A DNA stretch of 64,000 bases, taken from the NCBI RefSeq assembly GCF_000224145.3, contig NC_020174.2, positions 4,593,026-4,657,025 on the forward strand, read 5' to 3'. The notes beneath the pieces are model-generated. The model did not search any database. It saw only the letters and a program-made list of their open reading frames with translations, and was not told the DNA's origin. A program made the position numbers and the translations under genes. Every line of letters starts with the position of its first letter. Position 1 is the stretch's first letter. Below are positions 23,898 through 34,345 of the stretch, in pieces. The stretch is from Ciona intestinalis. Taxonomy: Eukaryota > Chordata > Ascidiacea > Phlebobranchia > Cionidae.

Positions 23898-26800
23898 TTA
23901 ACAGCCTGGAACATTGACAGGCCAGTCACAATATTCATGAATTGGGTTGAATACCAGACCAGCAGGACATGCCATGGAGTATAAGTAGCCTGTGATATTA
24001 AAAGACTTTTAGATATAATTTAAAAATAAATTTGTAAAAAATAATTACTAATTTTTAAATCTTATAGCACTTACAAAAAGTTATGATGCTTGTTAAAGTT
24101 TTAATGTCATATTCAGGTAGCTATTAATAGAGTAATAATACTCTAATTTGCAGCACATACTGACAATCATTCCAAATATAATGACAAATCCATAAGTCTT
24201 ATAAAGAAGTCAACCTATCTATTTAATAACACACATATACTATTTTAAAATCGTAGTATATTATATTATCATATATATATAAGTAACAACCCCCTTACCA
24301 TTGCTGCATTGATAATAATGTGAACAATCTGCTGAATTAGCAAAAGGTGGTCCAGTGATAGGTTTACCATTTCCATCTATGCAAGTTACTGTTGAACAAT
24401 AAGGTATTAGGTATTTTGCAAGTCATGTAGATAGACAACAAGAATAAATGTAACTTATTTATCCTTGTTTCATACAGTTCATGTCAAAGTTACCATGTGT
24501 GTAAGTTTGTGGGTGATTATTATTTTAATGTTTGGCTGACAATACATACAAAACCATAAAAAAAACAATTGAATAACTTTCGAGGGTTATATACAAAGGT
24601 AGCAGCTTCGATTCCTGCTCTTAGAACTTGTGCTGTAATATTGTTATATTAATGTGGCTTACCAGGTGTGGGGGTTGGTGGGTCACCACTTCCTTCATTA
24701 GTTGTTGTTGCGGGTATTGTTGTAGCTTCTGTAATGTAATACAATAAAAGTTGTAAAATTATGGTACCATTAAGGTTTTTGGCAGCATTGTATCCGAAGG
24801 ATTTTAAATTCTATTTAGATGAGGTCTTATGGCGACATGCCTATGGCCACACTCGGGGCCATTACCACAAATAAGCATATGATATATTTTATTTAAAGAA
24901 GGACCAACCGCAAGACACGGCATAACAAATTATGGGTCACTACCTACAAAATAAGTATTGGCCTAGGCTCCAAATAATCAAAGAATACTGGAGTTTAATC
25001 TTATAGTATATTTATATTGTGATAGTTTACCAGCAGGTGGGAAACCACTTCCTTCATTAGTTGTTGCAAGGGTAGGAGGTTCTGTAAACAATATAAAATT
25101 AAATTTTAAATTTTTAAAAAAAATTGCTGTTGGTAATTAAATAGCCATGTCTAATGATAATAGACCTTAAGGAAAAATTTCAAATCACATTTTTTAAAAT
25201 AAAAAATTTCACTTCAAATTTTTTTATGATCCAGAAACGTTACATCATACTTTTAGAATAAAAAAATTGACACCATACTTTTTCAGTTCAAAATGTAAAC
25301 AACATTACTTTAATTACAAATTCACCTGTAAATGGAGGTACAACTGATCCACCACATTGTGGGACATTATATGGGTAATCGCACACAGATATAGTGGGGT
25401 TGAACACCGTACCATCTTGGCAGGAGAGGATTGACAGCTCGCCGTTGGAGCACTGCATTAAAATTCTATGTAAACATGTAGAAATAAAACAACGAAAAAT
25501 TACAATCCCACTGTAACATGTAGCCAATTTACCACTGGAATAAAAATTATGTGCTATTAGTAAAGAAATCTTCAATGTGACATATTGGGCAAAATTTTTT
25601 GTAATGTATATAACAAGATGAATCAAGTACGAATGGCAAGACGACTCAGTTAATGAGGTTTTATATAAAAAATCAGGTAAAATATGTTACATGGGTACAT
25701 TCTCATTGTAATTCCAGGCAAAAAGCACAAATTTTTAAAAAAAGAAAAAAACTAAAACTATACACCTGGTAAAAGTGTAGACAGTCTCCAGGTTTCTCAA
25801 ATGGTTCCCCACTGATTGGTTTTCCGTATTTGTCAACACAAGATTGTGGTGGGGGGGCAAGAAAGAGATTCATCATTGCTACGTTAGAAACATCAGCAGT
25901 GTTGCCAGATGTGTCGGTTGCTCGCATTGCAAACCCAACTCTATGTACAACAACATTATTTGTAAATATCAAATTGACATCACTGTGCCATTAAGAGAAG
26001 TAACCATAGCCATTACATCTCAACAATTATTTGAACTATTACAGTTTGTCCAGCACTGTGGTGCAATGGTTGTATGCTTTTAGCTAAGAGGATACAGTTC
26101 GATGCTGTTACCATTGTGGTCTATATGTCTATGTGCAAGACACTTAGCGGCAATGGCTCCAACCCTGTGGTCACTAATGCGCTGTCTAAATTGTCAGCCA
26201 TTCATTACAAAAAAATAAAAACACCCAGAAATAATCGTCCACAAACTTATTTATGCGCTAACTCGTAAAACTGTTATTGCCCCTGCCACGCTATTTTAAA
26301 CAAATACATTCAGTTAATCCAAGTATAAATACCACTCACGTCACCAGATCTTTATCAGGGAGATCATTAAGTTTGATGACAAAACGTTCAATAGAGTCAG
26401 CAACATCAGGATTTGTTAAATCTCCCTCAATTACATCAATAGTTTTGACTTCATATCCAGATTGAAAAGATGTTACCAGATCACTCGCACTTTCATAAAG
26501 ATATCGGATTTCGTATTTGCTTGCTGTTGAAAAAATATGTATGATGTAGGCTACTTCTCCGAAATAAAAACTTATTTGATTTAAATGTTTTTCAACAACT
26601 AAATTTCTGGCAAAAGTTTAGTTATGATGTTAGGAAAACTTTGAAGGTCTTAGGAAAACTTTGAAGGTCTTAGGAAAACTTTGAAGGTCAAAAGATCAGG
26701 TCCCATGACCTGCCTTGTCATAGGACATTATACATATAGAACATAGAATGTGCATATGCAATGTTGGGGTAAAGAGCCTACTCTGGCCTAATTTCCTGGC

Positions 26801-29800
26801 CCCATGGCATGATTTACTATAGGATCTCACATATATAGGGTAGAACAGCATATAGGCCTATATCCACTACCCACCTGTACCAGAGTCATAATCATCACCA
26901 GGAGCTGTGAAAGTCAAAACGATTCCTTTATTTGGTTGCAAAGCATCAAGTTGCGTTGCTTTCAGATCAATAACTTTACTTGGTGGGAAACTATCAAAAT
27001 TTGAACCAGATGGACTAGAAATAGAAAATATTTTAGCTGGCCTATTATTATAGAAACAGGTTTCTTACAATTGCGAAGATCAAAAAACCTTAAAAAATTA
27101 GTACTAAAATCGTATAACATTAGTCCTATACATACGGGTTGTATGAGAAACCTCCTGGCGATACAACTCGTGAAAATGCTTCAATCTCGTTCACATTTGT
27201 TCCTTCAGATTTATGTAGGTTTGGATCGGTAAGTCCGTTCGGATTCGGTACCACTGTGCCTGAAATGAATGACGGACATTTAGCTTTACATGGTGGAGCA
27301 GCAACAATCGTTGCAACATGAGTGTTCTATTCGGATCCTAAGCACTAAAAGTTCCGTACTCTATGTAAGTAAAATATAAGTATTTGTAAAAAAATAATAA
27401 GATATGTATTTTTTTCTATTCTATATGAATAAGGTAATAGTAAGAGGACTTCGGATTTAGGCCAGATTTCATTTTAAAGTAAGAATTACCACTATCTTAC
27501 CATCTTGTTCTACATATCCTGGGTTGTAAGCAGAAGCCGAATGTTTTCCCTTTCTACTTATAATTGTCCCGTCTCTACCAGATACTGTGATCTATAACAT
27601 AATTAACATAGCATGGTTTATGTTTATCCCTTCATTACTATATAACAAAAGTCACATTTAATTACAACAGCAAAAAGTTTTGCTGGTAATTCCAAAAGAT
27701 AGGAATAAACAACAAGAGTCAATATGACACGCGTAAGATGAAATAAATAAAAAAGCATTAGTTACCAATAGTGGCTGTTAAACCCTAGGAATCATTTTTT
27801 CTGTATGGCTGGACAACCTGGACAACTTACTATGACCACTAGATTGGATAAATAGTCCTTAAGTGTCTAGCAAAAGGAACACATACATTCTAACACTGTA
27901 AGCAACTTTTTATCCATGTGGCCAAAGGCAGACAAGCTAACCACTGTAGCACTGCGCTGACTAATTAAGATAGTTTCAACAAACCTGCACAGAGTATCTT
28001 CCACTGTCAGTGAACTTTGTGAAATATTTTGAATAAATTCCGTCAAACGCACGAACGTCAGGTGCTGCGGTAATATGAATAAATGTTACATCTTTGCATG
28101 GTCGGCCGTTGACAGTCATTTTAACACAGGTGTTTTGTTTCGTACATCTTGTGCCAGCTTACAATCTCGTATGTAACTTATTTATTCCACAATTGCATGG
28201 AAGCAACAGTTAATATATAACACGGGTGTTCTGTTACATATACCACGTGCCGGTTACAAGTTACAACGTATGTAACTTTGTGGGTGAATATACTTTTGGA
28301 CATTTTCAAAAAGTTCTTATTAGCAACCAACATACCAGATCCAGTATCTGCCAATCGTAAAGTGGTGATTGTGCCTCTAGTTGAAGTGATTGTAGCATCT
28401 ACAATGGCTCCTATTATGGGTTCATATCCTTGCATTACCTGGAAATGTAATTAATAGTTATCTGGTGATTTTCAAAACAAATGGGATCTTCGACACACAG
28501 CATCCCTTAATGATTCCAACGTTTCCAGGTAATGCAATTACATCCCACAATTACATCCCATAGTTTCACTTTTGTAATTTTATTCACATCTTTGCAACAG
28601 CATGTACAATACTTTTTAATCTACCTTTGAAAACAATAATAATGTTTTAGTTACAATTCAATGCATATAAATTCACCTTAGCATAAACAACAAGAGCTTG
28701 TCCACCAGCAGAAATATCAGTGCTTGAAATTCCTGACTCAGCTATTATTGGTTCTGTATCTTCACTTGATGCCATTGAAGTTACCATAACGCTCACTGTT
28801 TGTGAGGCAGAGGTTGTATGAATGGTGTATAACCATTTGCCAGTCTGTAACAAAAGACATTGTGGATTATATGTATATGTTGTCGCCAGGTGTGTTAAAA
28901 GTGATCTTAGAAATTGTTCTTTTTGTGATCTTAAGGCACTTGATGTTTTGTCTGCCATACGGCAAGACATTATCAAGGTTTGTAGTTACGGACACATATG
29001 CCAACAATGGTGGCAGCGTCTAGTCTTGATCCCATATCCTCTGGGCTACTGCATGACATAACAACATTTCCTAACATTGAGTATGCACATTCTATTTTTA
29101 TGGGTGAGGTCATACAGTGAGGCAAGCCATGGGACCTGAGATTTAGGCCAGAGTTAACTATAACCCAACATATTAGATTTAATAATAACAAAATAACGCA
29201 TACCAGTGCGGTTTTAAATACAAAAGAAGCAGTTCGTAATTCAGCATCCACGGAAACAACAGAAGAAATGTAACAACCAGCTTTAGTATTGGAGCAATAT
29301 AATGAATTATCTGGACTTCTAACATCAAAGGTGGGAGCTGGATCAACGCCTGACCATGAAAATGAGAACACACTGTTCTTGCCAATGGTAGAATCAATAG
29401 TAAAGGATCCAGATTCGGTATCATGTAGGGATAAAGTGTGTGTTCTGCCATAAACCTGTGATTGTTAAATTTGGTTGTGAATAATAAATTATTTATCCTT
29501 GCATGATGGGGCAATGACCATCGATGTAATATGGGTTTTCTGTTTGATTTTAACAATCCCAAAAAGCTATGTTATGACAAACTAAAATTCCTTACCTGGT
29601 ATGTGTTTGTATACAAATTCCCATCCGAAGATTCTGCAAGTTGTTTAAAAGTTTCTTTCAACCCAGTTATATCAGATACATCATTATAATACATGATGCC
29701 CTCGGTGTCTTCTGTAAGTTGCTGTAGATCAAGGTTGCCAGAAGGCCCAAAGAATATAGAATCCACAACAACATTCTGCTGTTGATTGAAATGACATATT

Positions 29801-32800
29801 TAAAAATAACAGATGCACAGGATGGTTGTACAGTTTCAGTTGTTTTTTAGACTTGTAAGAAAGATTGAAAGCAACTTATTTATCCACGCATGGCGGGGGG
29901 TAACAGCAGTCATTATAAGCAATTGCCATTAGCTGTCTTGCCCAAAGACACATATGCCCGCAATGGTAGCATTGAGTCTTAAACCCACAACATCTAAGTC
30001 GGCAGATTAACCAATCACTATGACAACACGGGTCTGAATTTATTTTATTAAAACCTATGTTTAAATCTAACCTTTGCCAACACTTCATCTTTCACACTGT
30101 TAACATACGGTTCTGTCGTTTCTTCACCATCTGTTAACACAATAAGATGACCTGCCCTATTACCAAGCACCTGAAAAAAAATAAAATATAAAATTGTTAG
30201 GACCCAAAGGCAGCAAACTTTTTAAAATGCAGGATAGGCAGGGATAGTTAGACATAGATTTTCTGTATACAAATCAAACTCATTGGTTGCAATAGTTACT
30301 GGGTAATATAGTATAGAAAACTCCAGGGGATGTCTACCTACTTACAACCACAGGTTTGGTGCCTATGTTTGGAACACTGTCCACATACCGTGTAGTAGAA
30401 AATATAAAAATATTACCTTTATTCCTTGTTCAATACCACAGCCTATGCAAGTTCCTCCAGATGGTGGCTTGGGCAAACGGTCTTTCAAATAATTCCTTTC
30501 AGCAATACCATTTATCATTACTAACCACGACAGTGTGGAAGCCTCGGATTCAAATTCCACAATCCCCACCTCTGCTGACAAAGGGACATATGTCATGATG
30601 AAGTCAGTTGCAGCTTGCATCATGTTTTCATATCTGGACTGTAAAAAATAATTTACAGAATCATTATTTACATTCTTTTACTCTTGCTACATAATGTTAT
30701 AGAGACTTTTTGGCTCCTTTGTTGAAAAAAGCTATTACTAAAACGTTTTATCTGCTAAATGGAGTTTTTACCCCTTTATTTCCGCTATGGAATAGAAAAA
30801 TTATTCTTTTATTTTAAGGTGTTTTTGCTCTATAAATTGTTAAACAAATTGCTATTGCTACAACACCCCTGAGGTTCAAATTCTTGATTCATAAAGTTTT
30901 TTAAACAAGATAACATATTTACCCCAGACATGCTTCCAGAAGTATCCAACACCAAAACATATCTATTCGGTGGTTGTTGCCGAACATTGATTTTTGGAAG
31001 TATATTTTTACGCGATGAATCTGGACCGTTGTTTCCTTGTTTGAAATCACTGGATGCCATTCATGACTTCCCATACACTTCTTTGGTCACAAAGTCTGTT
31101 GTGTTCATTCGGTGCCTCCTTGTTGTGCAAGTTGGTTGGGTCATTTGTATCATTGTGGCAGAAATCAACGACCTGTGTAAGAGAAAAGCTGTAAACTTAT
31201 ATTTAGATGCCAATCTTGTGGTCCCGCCGGTGGCTTAGTGATTAGGCATCTGCATCGTAAGCAGAAGGTTCTGGTTTTGATGCTCATTACAGCTACTAAT
31301 AGATCACCTTTGGGTTAAAATTATTAACCATACAGAAGAATCAGCCACAAAGTCACAAACATATAAAACAAAAGTTCCATTCATTCACACGCATATATAT
31401 ATATATGATCCCAACTCCTGTGAACCTCACCCATTCAGTCCTATGGGAATGCATAATAATACATACCTGATCCATGTACTGGAATGCCATAAGAGATGCA
31501 CTGAGGTCTGCTGGTTGACCTTCTTTGCTTCTAGGGAAGAATATACACCCCTCTTCAGGCAAGAAGTTGTTTTCAGGGTTTGAGGTGCAAAACTCAAACT
31601 TACCGCTGAGTGGGTCGAGATACAACATCATTCCAGCAACAGATAATGGACATCTGTATTAAACACACATATATTGGGACAGTGGTTGCCTGTCTATAGC
31701 TGAATGAATATAGGTATGAGACTCAACACTGCTATTATTGTGTTCGTATGTGTGTCTTTGGACAAGAAACCTAATGACAAATCCTAGTGATGTCTCATTG
31801 CATGGCAGACAAAACCTCAGTCCTTTAACAACACAAATCAAACATTCCCCGAAATATATTATACAAATAGTTTGGTAACTATTAACCAGCTATAAATTAT
31901 AGTGTTCACCTTGTAGCTTCCAAGGTTGGTTGAACATATTGTGTGCTGCTATAATAGAAAGGATCATATCCCTCTGATGCATATTCATCATAAATACCCC
32001 ATCTTAAGTGTGCCCATTCATGAACAAGAGCCTTGCCTATGTGGTATTGAGTTCGAAGTATGGTAATTACATTGAAAACCATAAATATGTGTTTTTGTTT
32101 TAACATTATCTATTATTTTAAAAGTGGTATGTTTTAATTGACAAGTAATTTTTCATTTGTAAAGGATGGCAAAGATCAAATTATTTAAACACCAAAGAGA
32201 AGGGAACTAGAAGCAAAACTACAATCGTTAAATCACACTAGAGGTAAACGCTATTTTGATGGAACCACTATGGATGAAAAGTATGGAAAAGTAGCCAGAG
32301 CAAAATTTGTTTGTTCATTTACCTTTACTTCCATAATTTTCAACAAAATCATTTTTTTCGTTTATAAAATTTGGTGTCAAATGAATGTACTCTCCTGGGT
32401 CTCCACATTGTTGATATTGAATTGTGTATGGAGTGTCCATGTATTGTGGGTTGGGGTCAGCTACTATTATATCTGCCTAGAATAAAATGGTATAGGGTCA
32501 GTTATATAAATATTATATGATTTTACCAAGAAATAGACAATAAATCGTAAGAAAAGATAAAGAAAGTGGAGTATACAAAAATACTTCAAACTAGTTGATT
32601 TTCTGTGAGGCACAGTCAACCGCTACAATATATTGCATAAAATAAACAATACAATTTAAATTAAAATATACAAAAACAGGGATTTTCAATAATTTAAAAT
32701 GTACCACCAATTTTAAATAATTATTCAAATCTTAAGTCTTCACCTTATTATATACTTGACCATGTGTTGCTTGTGTATAACTCCCTGTCCATGTAGAAGG

Positions 32801-33262
32801 CACAAGGATGGTTACTTCACCAAAGTAAGCTCGGTTCTTGGTGGCTGACCATAATATTGGGGAAGCTTCATTTAATAAGGCCTGGAATAAAGTTTAGAAA
32901 TATTAAAGATTGGTTTGTAATTGAATTGAGACATCCCAAATTATTTTTTATCTCTTCGAATACATTAACGAAGATCAGATTAATTGAAACAGCGAAGAGA
33001 AGAAAATTAGCAGAACGACACAGTTCTTAATATTATAAATATATATGTTCTATTCTATATAGATGAGATATTTAAGCCACAGTTGGCGCACTACCATAAT
33101 ACTTACTTTTATATTATTAATTAAGTCTTGATCTTCAGGTATAGAAGGATTGATTGCGACAACAATCCCTTTGTATTTATTCCCCACCAATGTAACATCA
33201 TCAAAAGCTGCATGGATAGATGTAACTGATAAAAAGAGAAACAAAGTTTGAACAGATAACAT
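23898..33262 (-). CDS. CLCA-family protein with two chitin-binding domains (copy B, one-base insertion)
   Basis: Twenty-three exons, high to low: 33107-33262, 32744-32881, 32323-32476, 31910-32036, 31467-31653, 30923-31172, 30417-30638, 30072-30170, 29596-29775 (or 29778), 29204-29455, 28677-28844, 28336-28438, 27985-28064, 27501-27591, 27136-27259, 26875-27041, 26340-26523, 25766-25940, 25326-25452, 25031-25081, 24663-24728, 24299-24388, 23898-23989. Their sum is one base over a multiple of three. The extra base lies at about 31061, where copy A reads GCCATCATG and copy B reads GCCATTCATG; taken literally, translation would stop 16 bp later, before the VWA domain. All other exons are open and conserved: signal peptide (LFLFLSVTSIHA), [14 protein letters not shown] (H155, E156, H159), [13 protein letters not shown] and both six-cysteine chitin-binding modules. 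A full frame would be 1093 aa. The clean exons argue for a recent or artefactual break. Its inter-module linker uses two related exons where copy A has one. Confidence 0.85.
26058..26320 (+). mobile_element. tRNA-derived SINE with head, in a CLCA copy B intron
   Basis: Head-like GTGGTGCAATGGTTG and GATACAGTTCGATGCTG, then TTACCATTGTGG, GCAAGACACTTAGCGGCAAT, CCTGTGGTCACTAATG and a shortened tail ending CTGCCACGC. Opposite orientation to the host gene. Confidence 0.6.
26630..26689. repeat. Three perfect tandem copies of a 20-bp unit
   Basis: The unit TTAGGAAAACTTTGAAGGTC occurs three times back to back, in the intron of CLCA copy B between exons 26340-26523 and 26875-27041. Confidence 0.95.
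27815..27967 (-). mobile_element. Antisense SINE head and body, CLCA copy B intron
   Basis: On the minus strand GCGCAGTGCTACAGTGGTTA and GCTTGTCTGCCTTTGGCC form the tRNA-like head, followed by a degraded body with TAAGTGTCTAGCAAAAGG seen on the plus strand. Headed but diverged copy. Confidence 0.55.
29870..30045 (-). mobile_element. Antisense SINE fragment in a CLCA copy B intron
   Basis: GGCGGGGGGTAACAGCAGTC is followed by ATTAGCTGTCTTGCCCAAAG, then GCCCGCAATGGTAGCATTG, with a tRNA-like head region at the right end. The middle of the element is deleted. Confidence 0.55.
31209..31350 (+). mobile_element. tRNA-like SINE head in a CLCA copy B intron
   Basis: GGTGGCTTAGTGATTAGGCA resembles a tRNA box A region and GGTTCTGGTTTTGATGC a box B region about 30 bp later. 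A poor SINE body and CAGCCACAAAGTCACAAACA follow. It is antisense to the CLCA gene. Too diverged to be a working tRNA. Confidence 0.5.
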
Positions 33263-33327
33263 GTTAACTGGGTAGTTTCAAACAGAATATTTCTACATAT
33301 GAGAGTCCATAACTGATGCAGTTCAGG

Positions 33328-33335
33328 TATTTATA
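33328..33335 (-). promoter_or_regulatory. TATA box of CLCA copy B
   Basis: TATAAATA on the minus strand, 66 bp upstream of the ATG at 33262. It differs in sequence and spacing from the box of copy A, so the two promoters have diverged although their coding exons have not. Confidence 0.5.
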
Positions 33336-34345
33336 CCTGGTTTAAATTAGAGTAAGTGTAATGTTTGTATAAATTTGAATTTAATAAATTAAACTTCAGA
33401 CTTGTGTATTTAGCTAACAGAATAACTGTGTGGGTGATGATCATAAATTAGGTTTTATTACTTTTATTACTTTGGTGATATAGTCATGACTTTAGAGATA
33501 TATATCAGGCCAAACATAAGGTCTTTATTATTTATTTTTTTTGGGTTATTCGTAACCAAATTACCTTTTGTATGCTAGAAATTAATTAGGGTAACTAGCA
33601 ACCCCTAGCCTAAATCTCAGGTTCCATGGTGTGTCTCGCTGTAGGATCTCACCCTGGTAGAATAGAATGCAAAGAACAACTAAATGAGCAAACTGAAATG
33701 ACAGTTTTACGACAGAGGAAGGCTTATTAAGTGATAAATCTTGCGGAAAATTTGTGAAAAACAATTTAATATGGCCTGACATCAAGGCCCATGTGTGATT
33801 AAACCTACAATCTGGAAAAGGGTATTACTTAACCATTAGGCCTAGCCTACCTAATCCACATTTAACTAGACATATCTAGCAATAAAAGTTACAAGTAAGG
33901 CCTAATTGTTTAACTTTATTTTTCACAAAAATGACCTAACCAACTTATCTATTAGCATACACAAAAATTTGTGGACAAAGTTAGATTTTGAAATTTATAC
34001 ATTTCCGTATGTGAACATCAGCAATTATAATGCAGTTCTGGTACAATTTAGGACCACTCATTTGAGTTACAGTTTTTCTACAAAAACTTTGGTTAAAGCA
34101 ATCTTAACACTGATTTTACAAAATTAATAGTGTGTAGAAAATATTCCTGTGGTAATGGGGCAACTGTGGAATTAACCTTAGGTCTTGGAAAAGGACCTCA
34201 CCCACATAGATTAGAATTTAATTGTGACAGAGTTGAAATAAACACCAGGTAAATTTTCCAAACCACATGATTTTCATTTATTGCTTATATTTCACCAAGT
34301 AAAGGCAACCAAAGGTGTAATGCAAATAATTGCACAATTAAAATA
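33336..34345. other. Spacer between CLCA copy B and RRP1
   Basis: About 1 kb with no gene. 33590-33670 and 34160-34215 hold fragments of the short GGCCCATGG-type repeat (AAATCTCAGGTTCCATGG, TAGGATCTCACCC). The rest is AT-rich. Confidence 0.45.

Noticed and set aside
31209-31270. Possible tRNA gene in a CLCA intron
   Set aside because: tRNA-like boxes are diverged and a SINE-type body follows; the cloverleaf stems do not pair convincingly.
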